Assembly: GCF_030867095.1 (NCBI RefSeq)
Contig: NC_081831.1
Location: 46,499,319-46,563,318, forward strand
Source of the DNA: Alligator mississippiensis
Lineage: Eukaryota > Chordata > Crocodylia > Alligatoridae
Direction: 5' to 3'
DNA: 64,000 nucleotides
In this document: positions 23,545 through 34,210 of the stretch, piece after piece
Layout: each line of letters opens with the position of its first letter
How positions within the stretch are numbered: position 1 is the stretch's first letter
The notes under the pieces: generated by a model
The model's input: only the letters and a program-made list of their open reading frames with translations
Told to the model about the DNA's origin: nothing
Database searches by the model: none
Program-made: the position numbers and the translations under genes

Positions 23545-24316
23545 GTGAGGGAACTTGAGAACCAAATGGAGAAGTTCCAGGGGATCATGTTCCTGACTGG
23601 GGCAAGCTGCTGTCACCAAATCTACAGGCACTGGTGAGACAGCTGAAGAAGAGCATCAGGAGATGGCTGGATCCCTTGTGGTCCAGTACAGTCCACATGA
23701 TGGTGGGCATGTGCAACCCAAGGGTGAAGGCGAGCATGTGCATTGGCAGCACCAAACCCTTGATCACTGGACACAGGTGTTGGTCAACAGAGTCAGGGAA
23801 GCCAAAGTGCAAAGATGAGTGGATGTGGAAGACAGGGATCCACCTTCCTGTGACAGCACTCCCAGCACCAGCACCAGCCAGTCTCCTCCATGCCAGCCAC
23901 TGTCAATGTGGGCCATGGTCATGGCTTCAATGCTGAGGTCAAAATGCACCAGACCCCAGCCTCAGGCAGGTAGTGCCTTAGCTTCGGTGGCTACCTATCT
24001 TGCTGAGGATGTGCAGCCACTGGACTGTGACCCCTTGGCCTACTCATAAAGCCACAGCCAAATGTGGCAGAATCTGGCCATTGTTGCCTGGCAACACCTG
24101 TCCTCTCCACCAACCAGTGTGCTGATCAAGAGGGTGTTCAGCATTGCTGGGGATGTTGTGACATCCCACTGCACCTGCTTGGATCCTATGTTGGTGGAGC
24201 AGCTGGTGTTCCTAAAAGTGAACCTCCTGCTGAATTCTCCAAGCTCCACCTGCAGACGGACTGAGTGCCACCCTCTTCACTCTGTCGGCACCAATTTCCT
24301 TTTTTGTGTTTTTTAA
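23545..24316 (+). pseudogene. hAT transposase, C-terminal part (ZBED-like)
   Basis: Decayed frames carry the end of a hAT transposase. A VRQLKKSIRRWLDPL-like segment and a CNPRVKAS motif (compare the CDPRFK box of the family) lie at 23,640-23,730. The dimerisation domain at 24,062-24,250 reads WQNLAIVAWQHLSSPPTSVL, then KRVFSIAGDVVTSH and VEQLVFLKVNLLL, close to the usual pattern ending in FSTAG and LVFLK.N. The frame is interrupted several times (for example after 23,637 and 24,048), so it is dead. The N-terminal two-thirds lie at 56,669-58,428 on the minus strand. Confidence 0.85.
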
Positions 24317-25145
24317 AAGACAGGTATTGCCCTACTCTCAGCTGGAGGGAGCACTAACTGCATCACCAGCCAGCAGGGGAAGAACATGTCCCTGTTGAGC
24401 TCATTCCTCTGCAAGGACAAACTTGGAGGTATGGGATTGGGGCTATGGGGAAGGAGGAGGACTCAAGTCCTGGGCATGACCACTAAAGCTGCACCCTGCC
24501 AGCATAATGAGGCCTGGTGGGACTGCTGGTGGTGCGGTGCCCTCACTGGCACTGGGGCCTCTACATAACATGGTAGTGTGCCACAATGCAGGCAAGAAAG
24601 TCAGGCAGTGAAAATGAAAATGGAGGCATCATGAGGTGAGGGACAGGCTGGGTGGAGGGATGGCGGGGAAAGGGGGATGTAGCAGTGCAGGTAAAAGTGC
24701 AGAGGTGCCTGGGGAGTCAGACATTTGGTGGTTGCAGTGTGTCAGAATTCCACTGTCTAATCTATATTGAGTCCATGAGTTTCTGTACCTACTACCAACA
24801 AGGCTGATGAAGTGCAGTTCATAGGCCCAGCTCTGAAATATAGACATAAAAATACAAGATAAGCCTTCACACACCATGAGTAACATCATATATCCAACAC
24901 AACACAACATCTTTACTTCTTGCTGTCAATTGCTTTAAAAAAAGAAAGGCTCTGTGACAGTCCCATTTGGGTACCTTTGATGCTGCTGCTGATGATACTT
25001 GTGTTGGGTCAGCTAAGTTATTTTACCTGTTGTCATGTAAAGTGGTGGACCGGACATAAGGCTGTAGGGGAGGAGGAGGCCTCAGTGGGTCACGCTGCCA
25101 TGTTGTGCAGAGGCCTCAGTGCCAGGAAAGGGTGCACCTGAACAT

Positions 25146-25148
<3 letters not shown>

Positions 25149-25191
<43 letters not shown>
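25149..25191. repeat. (CA)n microsatellite
   Basis: About 21 uninterrupted CA units, followed by a C-rich run, inside the 3' non-coding part of the hAT. Confidence 0.95.
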
Positions 25192-25193
<2 letters not shown>

Positions 25194-25240
25194 TAGTGCC
25201 CTCCCCCCCCCGCCTGTGCCCTAAGACCGACACAGCTGTC

Positions 25241-25790
25241 AGGCTTCATGGCTGCAGCAGGGCCTGGCAGGCCTGCAGTAGTGTTTTTTCCCCACCCCCT
25301 GCACCCTAAGACAGACACAGATGCACAAGCACCCATATCATGAGCTTTGCCTGTTAGTAGCCAGAGGTGCAGGGCCCCAGAACCCCCTTTCACCTATATC
25401 CTTGACAGCTGGAAGGCTTTGTGGCCACAGCAGGGGCTACGTCCCCTGCAGTTTTCACCCTGCTGTGCATTAACACTCAAAGGGTCATCTATGTTATGAG
25501 TTTTGCCTGTCAGCAGCTTGAGGTGCAATTTCCCCCAAACCCCTGTATCTATCACCTTGAAACCTGTCAGGCTTTGTGGCCTCAGCAGGGGATACCATCT
25601 CTGCAGTTTTTACCCCACTGTAGGATAACATACACAAGTGACATGAGTTTTGCTTTCAGTACTATGAAGTGCAGATTCCCAGAAACCCTTGCACCTCTCT
25701 CCCTGAAACTTGGTAGACTTCATGCTCTTATCAGGGGATACCACCCCTGCAAGTTTCATCTGAATCAGACAAAAAACAACAGTTATAGAT
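25241..25790 (+). repeat. tandem ~145-175-bp repeats in the hAT 3' region
   Basis: Four diverged units start near 25,241, 25,414, 25,569 and 25,713 with AGGCTTYRTGGCYNCAGCAG-like sequence. Each has a CCCTGCAGTTTT-like box and most an ATGAGTTTTGC box. They are part of the hAT's subterminal DNA. Confidence 0.7.
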
Positions 25791-25968
25791 ATTTCATTGA
25801 TTCCCCTTTATACCCTATGGCCGAATCTCCAAATTAGCTCCAAAGCTTTGGAGCTGATTTGGCCGAATTGAAGTGGAAAACAAATTCAGAGCTCTGCATT
25901 GAATCACTGGCATCTGAATCAGTTGCATCTGAACCTGAATTGAATAGTTCCCTATTTGCACAGGCCTA

Positions 25969-25976
25969 CTAAACAC
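25969..25976. other. hAT target-site duplication CTAAACAC (3' side)
   Basis: Eight bases directly after the TTTGCACAGGCCTA terminus. The same eight bases (as GTGTTTAG) directly border the 5' terminus at 59,674-59,681. Confidence 0.85.
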
Positions 25977-27216
25977 CACTGCAGATTGCTAGTGTCTACA
26001 ATATCTACCAAAAGGAGGAGGGTGAGCAAAATGTTTTACTTATTTGCAAAGTAAGATGAAAGAGATCTTCACATTTTTCTCTATTTTCTGCCAATCAGTC
26101 AACTTTTGTATGAGGCTGCATGCAATTGTAACTGAGTGATAAGACTTAGTAAACCATGAAAAAGATTTGCAGCCTCAGTAACTAGAGTTTATAGGTGTTA
26201 ATAAAATCAAATTGGCATGCAATTAAGAAGTGACACTACTGTATTTGACCATTCATTTTACATCTTTTAAGTTCCTTTAGTTCCCTATTGGAAGATGCAA
26301 ATACTATATTTCTTTAATGATTGATTCAGAGTTTAAAGAAATAAGCAAAACAGCAGCTGATGAATTTATTTAACTTTTTATTTTCGCAAGTGCTTCTTTA
26401 GATTTGATAGTATAGTCAGAAGAGGAGCTATTATTGCCAAATAATGTTGCTAGTTTAATCACTTGACATCCTGACAATCTTACCATGCCAATATTCAGTG
26501 TTTGGTGGACAGTTCCTGGCCCAAGTTTTGACAGCAGTGATGGTGTGACAGGCACCTACATCAGAATTTTCTTGTGGTATATTCGAATACAGCATTTTCT
26601 GGGGGCCATGACTTAGTGCTTTTCTTTTAGTTCTATTCAAACATTATCATCTTTAGTTCTTCAATGGATTATTAACCCCTGGTGAAAGAAAAGAGAACTG
26701 ATAAGAAAAGAGAGAGATTGGAAGGAAAAATGTAAAATATCTGACCTTTGTAGACAAGTGAGGAAGAAACCATATTGTTTGGAAAAAGCATAAATATGTA
26801 TTCATTATGTGACAAGCAAGAATTTTTGTAGGTAATATCTTTTATTGGACCAACTGCATTGTTGGAATAGACTTAAGTGTGCTTTCTGGTATCACAGTGG
26901 CCTTCTTCTTCTACTATTCATGTTGTGAAATAGCTAGGAGGAGGAAAAGAAAGGTAAGAGGAGAGAATGCTGGATGTGATGGCAACACCTGCCAGGTCTC
27001 TAGATATGCTGACAGCCAACAGCAAGTTGTGATATTCAGAGAAACATACAATTTTAAAAACATTTTGGTATAAGCATGTTAATGGTGAAAAGGTTGCTGA
27101 AAAAGAACCCAAATAGATAAAGGGAGTTCCTGCAGCTGAAGCTTTCCATTTGCTTGTTTCAGGGGGCTAGAGGAAATAAGTTATAGGGTCTATTGGAAGC
27201 ATTTGCCACCAGAAGA
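25977..27216. other. intergenic DNA, no gene recognised
   Basis: AT-rich sequence without supported coding capacity. GTAATATCTTTTATTGGACC near 26,832 resembles a dispersed reptile repeat but is too short to assign. Confidence 0.4.
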
Positions 27217-27224
27217 ACCTAACC

Positions 27225-27384
27225 CAGGGGTGGGCAAAATGCAGCCATTCTATCCGGCCCACGGGGCCCCTAAAAAATGTAGAAAATTAATATTTATCTG
27301 CCCCTGGCTTCCTGTTGTGTGGCCCTTGATAGCTTGCCAAAACTCAGTAAGTGGCCCTCCATCCAAAATAATTGCCTGCCCCTG
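27225..27384. mobile_element. miniature hAT element (CAGGGGTGGGCAAA type)
   Basis: 160 bases starting CAGGGGTGGGCAAA and ending TGCCTGCCCCTG, an inverted pair. It is flanked by a perfect 8-base duplication ACCTAACC (27,217-27,224 and 27,385-27,392). Two relatives follow at 27,551 and 29,118. No coding capacity. Confidence 0.88.
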
Positions 27385-27550
27385 ACCTAACCATACATCA
27401 TACACTTATGTTTCCCAGGTTGGATGAAAAGCTGTATGCCAACTAATACAGCCATGACAGCATTGTGTCCTATATCCAAGAATGGATGGGGTTCTCCATT
27501 GTTTCAAGTATGAAAAGCACAAAGTTAGATTAAGCAATGTTTGCCTAAAC

Positions 27551-28488
27551 CAGGGGTGGGCAAAATATGGCCCTGCCCCATAGCAGGTCCCTTTGTCCTG
27601 CCTGGCCCAGGCACAGTCCAGCTGTGGCTCATCCTACTGCCCCCTAGGCACATAGTGGGGCTGGGGTGGCTCCCCACCTGGACTGCGTTTCTAGGTAGCT
27701 CGGGTAGCAGTGACTCCTACTGGCTACCACCACCACTGGGCTATTGCAGGGTGGAGGCGAGTGCTGACTAGCTCAGGGGGAACATGTTGGGGGCTCCCAT
27801 GCACACACTACCATACCCAAAAACTCTCCCCCACAAACCCCACAACTATGCCCTCCCCCACACACAACCACATACTCCACAAACACTGCACACACCCTTC
27901 CCCTTCCCCTACAAATCCCACATGCACCCCCACACTCATCCCCTCCACACGCCCCACGAACCCCATACCTACCCACACACACACCCAGACATCTTCATAA
28001 ACACTCCCCAATAAATTTCCCATACCCACCCATCCACTCACATCCACACATACCCCCACACCTCCCACACATACAACCCCACACAAATCCCATACCCACC
28101 CCTCCATTCCTCCCACACCTTCATACTCCTCTACAATATACAAGAGTAAGACTTCATTTTGAGCTATTATGCAATAACCTCTATGTACACCACAGAAACA
28201 AACACAAATCACAACAAAATGTATTTTTAAATAAAATTAACATGTTATTCTCAAAGTTTGATTTTTAGTATCCTTTTTTTTTTTCTGGTTCCAAGATGGC
28301 AAAACACCTTCCCAAAAGAATAACTTCTGAAAGCAAGGGGAGGTACATCTGGTGGCAAAGGTCAGGGGTTGGGGGTGGGACTTCCTGTCCCAAGATGATG
28401 ACCAGGGGGCAAGGCACCTGTAATGGGGTGCAGCCCTCAACATCTTTCTCATTAAGCGGCCCTCCACCTGAAGTAATTGCCCACCCCA
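27551..28488. mobile_element. non-autonomous hAT element, 0.94 kb, same family
   Basis: Starts CAGGGGTGGGCAAA and ends ATTGCCCACCCCA. The flanks GCCTAAAC and GCCAAACC could be a mutated 8-base duplication. Subterminal sequence (GCGGCCCTCCACCTGAAGTA) matches the 27,225 copy. The middle (about 27,785-28,130) is a CA/CCC-rich tandem stretch; open frames there are low-complexity. Confidence 0.75.
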
Positions 28489-28496
28489 GCCAAACC

Positions 28497-29109
28497 TTTC
28501 TCAAATGTGGGAACATTGAGTGATATTTAAGCTAAACATAACAGTACACATGGGAACTCCTACTGCATATATCTAAATACATGGGAGTAATTTGAAAAGA
28601 GAATGAGCCTTTCTGATGAGTGCAAGGGACTTATGTCATCATGAGAGATGGCCAGGCATATTTCAATTGCATATTTTTGCCAATGAAAAGGTTAATTCTT
28701 GAACAGAAATTTTTCATGGGAAAGAATAAGTTTCAATTAATATTTCAAAACAAAATTTTACAAAGGCTCAAAATTATCAAACTATTTAAATGTCAAAGTT
28801 CCAGTTTTCTATTTCTAAATTGCTTTCACTTTTTAAAAATAAGCTAATTACATCTAAAAGAACAGGGGCAAAATTAAAATCAAAAGATTTGCTTTATTTT
28901 TTGGTTCTTGAAAATGTTTGTGATTTTTACATTACGTCCTATTTCTGGAGAGCCTTTATTATTATTATTATCATTATTATTATTAATGATGTTGTTTCCA
29001 ATAACACTTTCCACCACCCATTTAATTTTTTGGTTATCTGGAAAATTTTCATGCGACAAGAAGACAGACGTCTTCCCTGTTTTAGTTATTATACATATGG
29101 AACATGTGG
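28497..29109. other. intergenic AT-rich DNA
   Basis: No gene seen. A short ATT trinucleotide run lies near 28,958-28,987. Confidence 0.45.
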
Positions 29110-29117
29110 AACTAAAT

Positions 29118-30272
29118 CAGAGGTGGGCAATTATTTTGGGCAGAGGGCCACTTGCTGAGTTTTGGCAAGCCATCGAGGCCCACATGACAGGCAGCCAGGG
29201 GAAGATAAATATTAATTTTCTAAATTTTTTAGGGGCCCCGTGAGCTGGATAGAATGGCCTGGTGGGCCGTATCCAGCCCATGGGCCACATTTTGCCCACC
29301 CCGGTGTAGCAGAGCACTTGGGTGCCCTGCTCCTAAAGAGGGGAAACTGCTAGGGAAAGAGCCCTAGCAGTGAATAAGGAGCCTAGCTGTTGATCACCAG
29401 GGCAACCAGAGTAGTTAGTGCCCACACCTGCCAGCAGTCAGCTGACTGAAAGGGGCAGGGCCTGGCTCCCTTATAAACCCTAGGGGCTGAGGCCAGAGGC
29501 AGTTCCTTGCCAGCAGTCAGGAAGGAGTGCTCCTTGAGCAAAGCTGTGAGGAGAGGCCTGACCACAGGTACAGCCTGAGCTGGGTAAAGGATGGAGCATC
29601 TTTGAAGCGTTTGAGTAACGTGGTTATAGCTGGGCAGCTTCAGTTTATATTATAGCTGAGGGGCTTGTATTTTGTTTACTGCTTAAAACTGGTGGTTTGG
29701 GTGAGGCTATTAGGGGTTGGAGGAGGCCTCATAGGGGACTCACAGCAGTGTTGGGACCCCAGCGCCAGCAAGGGTGCAGCATTTGGGGTGTACTGACCCC
29801 ATCCCCAGAAAGGGGGCAGTTGAGAAGCCCCAGTGTGGGTGTAGTGAGCCTTGGGGGTGGGGGGCAGCATTTTGGAGAAGCCCCTAGAGAAAGGGGGCAG
29901 GGTGAGACCGGGGCTGCGTAGGGCCCAGAGAGGACAAGAGGGCCATATTATAACAAGGCCATGACCGAACAATGTCACAGCCATCTGTGAGGCTTGGGGT
30001 ATGGTAAAGGGGTGGTTGGAGTCACACACAACCCATAAGGCTAGGGTGCCTTGAAGCACCCATTTGCAGAACAGGACCCACAAGGGGTCTGGGAGTACAT
30101 GGGGTCAGATATTACAGCAAACCATGTCCAAGAGGATGTAAGGCAGCCTCCATTAATCTCCATCAAAGACATGGTGGGTGAGAAGTGAGGGTGCCCTTTG
30201 GGCCAACTTGGCATGGGAAGGGGGCCTTGGGAGATCATGGCCATCCTGCAGGACCCTGCACCATGACACCTG
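29118..30272. mobile_element. miniature hAT element of the same family, split by a solo LTR
   Basis: It starts CAGAGGTGGGCAATT and its other end, TTTGCCCACCCCGG, is reached at about 29,304. The LTR 29,305-30,268 sits at the very end of the element. AACTAAAT (29,110-29,117) and GACTAAAT (30,273-30,280) are its 8-base duplications, now separated by the LTR. The order of events is hAT first, LTR second. Confidence 0.78.
29305..30268 (+). mobile_element. solo LTR (LTR-retroelement fossil), relative of 7,432-8,720
   Basis: Begins TGTAGCAGAGCAC and ends CCATGACA, with near-matching 5-base flanks CCCGG and CCTGG. It shares with the LTR at 7,432-8,720 a TTATAAACCC box, GGTTTGGGTGAGGCTAT, GGAGGAGGCCTCATAGGGGA and GATCATGGCCATCCTGCAGG-like segments. 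It has fewer ~50-bp internal units, which accounts for the shorter length. No internal coding part. Confidence 0.78.
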
Positions 30273-30280
30273 GACTAAAT

Positions 30281-30766
30281 CCTTCCCATTGATCTTCATA
30301 TCATGGTTTGGATGTTTACTACATAGAGTTGTATATTTTGACTTCCCTAAAAGAGATATACTTACAATAGGTAATGTACAAATTGGTGTGGAAATTAGAA
30401 TTGGATGGAAAACTTTTTTTTTAATTATCAGTTTTAAGATGCTATTCCTGAACACACAAAAGCAAAGATATATTGGTTATGTAGCAAAATGAATAAAGAA
30501 AGCAAATGTGAATGAACAAATATAGCAAATATGAATGAAGAAAGGAGGGGGTTGCATAACTGGTTAATTTAGCTTTAAGTGTGAAATACAGTGACTTTTT
30601 TTTTCATGTTCAAAGGATACATTTTAGATTACAGAGCATCAACTTGCAAAACATTTTTCCATTTAGGGATATGCACAGAAGATGACAAGTATGTAGTGAA
30701 ATTTAGCTGATTAACTAAGTGATCACAAAAGTGTTAATAAAGATATCAACATTTTTTGTATTTAAA
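30281..30766. other. intergenic DNA
   Basis: AT-rich, no supported gene or repeat. Confidence 0.45.
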
Positions 30767-30768
30767 TA

Positions 30769-31846
30769 CAGGCAGTCCTCGACTTTTCAAGTTATGACAA
30801 ATGGTATTTACGGCATTTGTAAACTGATGCCCTGTTATGAGGTTCCCATGCCAGTTTCACCTTTATGACTGTTGACATGGATGCATCCAGCTGGTAAGTC
30901 TGTGGGGGGGGGGGAGGGGAATGGGGTGGCAGATCAATGCCCCTGCAGAGAGGAAGTGATTGGGGTTGGAGCTGAGGCTGGGGGCAAGTGCTGCCCAGGG
31001 AGGGGGTGGGGTGGCTCATGCCACTGTGTGCCGCTGGCCTGGAAGCTTTTCATGTGGAGGCTTGTCTGACAGCTCTCACCACTGCTCCCACCACCTAGCT
31101 GAGAAGGCATGATGGGGGCGTGTGCCTCTGTATTGGGGTGGAGCAGGGGTTATGTGGGGGCTGCAGCAAGTTTTTGAGTAGCAAACATCACCCCCTCATA
31201 CTCTGCTGCTGCTCACCCAGCCACAGTGAAGCCACTGCTCATCTGAGAGGTGTGATGAAGCTGAGCCAGATCCCGCCATTGCATGCCACTTGTCCAGAGG
31301 CAGCACAGCATCTCAGTCTCATGCTGGCCCCACACCAGCTGGGCGAGCAGTAACAGGGCATAGCCCTTGCTCCCAGCGCCTTCCTTCTTCCACCCAGATC
31401 GCAGCCTGGCACAGTCCTGGCCTCACCTACCTCACACAGATCCTGGGACACATGCCCCCACCCAATGCCCTTTTTGATTGGTGGTGGGACCAGTGGTAAG
31501 AGCCAATGGATAAGCTGCTACATGAGCAGCTCCCAGACCAGCAGCATGCAGTGGTGTGAGCCACCTCATCCCCTCCCTGGGCAGCACTTGCCCCAGCCTG
31601 GGTCCCAATCCCAGCCCCAATCTCTTCCTCACTGCAGGGGCATTGATCTGCCCCCCATGCCTCTTCCCTTCCCCTTCCCCCACCACATCAGACTTACCAG
31701 TTGGATGCAGCTGTGTCAGCCATTGTAAAGAAACCAACCCCCCATTTACAACGTTGCTCTTATAGGAAAATTGGTTCCAAGTTACATTTTGACTTAAGAC
31801 ACAGTTTTCAGGAACCGATTATGTTTATAAGTCTGAGGACTGCCTG
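30769..31846. mobile_element. Tigger/pogo-like non-autonomous foldback element
   Basis: Ends CAGGCAGTCCTC and GAGGACTGCCTG are perfect 12-base inverted repeats flanked by TA on both sides, as in Tc1/mariner-pogo elements. Long inner arms extend the symmetry: GATCAATGCCCCTGCAG (30,931) faces CTGCAGGGGCATTGATC (31,634), and CTGGTAAGTCTG (30,891) faces CAGACTTACCAG (31,690). Arms are therefore ~260-300 bp around a ~500-bp GC-rich core. No transposase frame is present. Confidence 0.82.
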
Positions 31847-31848
31847 TA

Positions 31849-32527
31849 CTTAATATTTTTCACTACCCTTTCTATTTACTAGAGTCTTTTGTTCACTTTG
31901 TTTCCATGAGACCCTTGCCCCATGGCTCTCCACTATGCATCAAGAAAAAAGTAGACAAATTTTAACCTCTAAGCTGAGTGTTAGACTGCAGCACCAGCTG
32001 ACAGCCTCTCATCCCAGTTTTCTATAAGACATGATTTCAGAGATCAGTGTCTCTGATATTTATAACTTTAAATGCACAATATACTATTATGACCATAACA
32101 TTTTAGTTGTACAGATACTGACAAGCTGATATTTTCTGTGATTGGGAAGGGAGGGGGAAGGAAGAAATGGCAGTTCTTTCAAGTGACAGTGCTGTAAAGC
32201 AATTTTCAGTAACAATGCCACTGATTTTGATGGCATGGGATGCACACACTGATGGCTTCAAATTATTCCCTCTATTCTCAGCACTATACAGCTTGATTAG
32301 ACATTTTGTACTTTTCATTATATCTATTAATAAGACTTTGGTGGGGGGGGGGAGTGGGGGGAAAGCTGTTAAAAAAAATTTAAATATGCTCTAGTCTCAC
32401 TGAGGAGGAGACAAAGAGATATTCTAGTATAGAAAAGCTATTCCTTATTTGCCTGTAGATAGTGATAAATAATTACTTCATGAGGATAACATACTATCGA
32501 CCACCAGATAAACACTGTTTGAAACTA
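31849..32527. other. intergenic DNA
   Basis: No supported gene. A short G-run lies at 32,341-32,361. Confidence 0.4.
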
Positions 32528-33946
32528 AGGGTGTCTATACACATGATTCAGGGTGAAGGGGGGGGAGGAACTTTAATAAAAGCAGCTGTCGGAGCCACTC
32601 TAATTAGAGTGCCCACAGAATTGCATGAATTCAGCATCCCATGCTTCAAAATGGTTGTGGGAGCACTTTAACTAAAGCTCATTGAAAAAGCTTTAGTTAA
32701 AGTGCCCCTGCCAGCATTCTGAAACATGGGGATGCTGGAGCATGCTAATTAGGACATTCCAGTAGACTTGCAGCAGACTTGATTTAATCAAATTTGCTCC
32801 AATGCATGCTCAAATGGAGTAGACCATGGATTTTACCTTTACTGGAAGCAAATGCAGATTTCTCATTTTACCAGAGAAGCCTACAGATTTTGCAGTTTTG
32901 CGATGAACCCTCTGCAGGCTGGCAGAGTTCCAGCCTTCCATAGGGAAGGAGATGGGGAGTTGGGAAGGGCTGGGGCTTGGGGATGCTGCCCAGCTGGGTG
33001 GTGCCTGGGGCTGCAGGCACCCCTTGCTTACACAGCACCTTTGAGAGGCACAACCCTGCACTGCTTCCCTCACTGAAGCACTGTGTGCAGGGGCTGCATT
33101 GTTAGGGCAGTTCAGAGCTTGAAGCAACAAGCAGCTTCTCTAGGCAGCTCTGCTGTTCTCTGCCACATCAGGACATGCCCACTGGGCTGTGGAGGCCCCA
33201 GGACAGGGCAGCAGGGTGGGAGCCCGAGCCCACAACCCTCACCCATCCCAACTCCTACCCCATGCACATATCTGGGGTGCATGTGTACTCCCTTCTCACT
33301 CCCCTGCCCCCAGCATTAGGCAGCTGCCCCCCCCCCACCCAAACCTGCAGTGCACAGCCCACCCTACCCCCACCCCACAGGGGATGTGGGTCCTCCTTTC
33401 CCCCCCCAGGAGTGCATGCCACAATGGGGAGCCATCCTCCCCCACCCTTGCCCACAGCATTCAGGAAGCAGGGGGTAGTTGGGCTCCAGTCTGCTGCAGC
33501 TGCAGCTACCTCCTGCTGGGGGCTGTGGACCCAAGTCCCTGACCCTTGGCCCTGGCTGCTAGGGGCCCCCTTTGGCAAGGCTGTGGGAGGCAGGGAGCTG
33601 TGGGTGGGGGGCAAGGTACTAGTATGGCTGGAAGGGCTGTGCAGAGGGAGTGAGAGGCACAAGCAGGGACAGCAGGCTCTGTGTGTGTGTGTGTGTGTGT
33701 GTGTGGTGGGGGGGGAGTGAGAGGTCTGAGCAGGGCCAGGGGGCTGTCAGGGGAGGATTGAGAGGCACAAGCAGGGCTGGAAGGGCTGTGAGGGGGCCTT
33801 TAGTTTTAAGTAAAGAATGGGGAGAGGGGTTATCAAAATAGTTGTGATTTTTTTTTTTCGTTTTGTTTTTTTGTTATCGAGGAAAACCAGGATCCCTGCT
33901 AATTAGCATGCATCAAAACAGAGGTCCACCATGTGTATAGGTGACC
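32528..33946. mobile_element. candidate non-autonomous DNA transposon, 1.4 kb, GC-rich core
   Basis: GGGTGTCTATACACATG near 32,529 faces CATGTGTATAGGTGACC at about 33,930, an imperfect inverted pair. A strong hairpin (GCACTTTAACTAAAGCT at 32,663-32,679 against 32,689-32,705) sits near the left end. The core is GC-rich, with C-runs and a (GT)12 array at 33,681-33,704. Long open frames around 33,175-33,720 are translations of this low-complexity DNA. No target duplication was confirmed. Confidence 0.5.
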
Positions 33947-34210
33947 TAAGGTTTTAAGGACTTAAAGCAACTCCTTGAGAAGTTACAGTAACATACTGTC
34001 TGCCTTAAGATGTAGTTCTTCCATCAGTTATATCTATATATCCCCAGCAGAAAAATGTTAAGTATTACTTGCTAGAAAACATACATATTATATCAGGGCT
34101 GTACAAAAATAACTGTACATAACTATAAAAATTAGTTTAGACCGTCTCTACTAAAAACTGTTTAGTGGGCCTAAAATAAGATCTTTCAAAGAGTCATAAC
34201 ATCTACTCAC

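Larger units (their letters stand above)
23545..25968 (+). mobile_element. hAT transposon, 3' half (split by Polinton insertion and inversion)
   Basis: This piece starts at the Polinton duplication and ends with TTTGCACAGGCCTA, the inverted-repeat partner of TAGGGCTCTGTGAAGC at 59,673. It is followed by CTAAACAC, the same 8 bases that border the other half. Contents: the C-terminal transposase relic, a (CA)n array at 25,149-25,191, and four diverged ~145-175-bp repeats (25,241-25,790). The partner half is 56,669-59,673. Confidence 0.88.

Noticed and set aside
26829-26865. Possible SINE or DNA-transposon tail (TATCTTTTATTGGACCAACT)
   Set aside because: It resembles a dispersed reptile repeat, but too little is present to assign a family.
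27773-28212. Gly/Val/Cys-rich frames on the minus strand
   Set aside because: They arise from the CA/CCC tandem stretch inside a non-autonomous hAT element.
33175-33720. 181-codon open frame as a protein gene
   Set aside because: It is a translation of C/G-rich low-complexity DNA ending in a (GT)n run, with competing frames on both strands.
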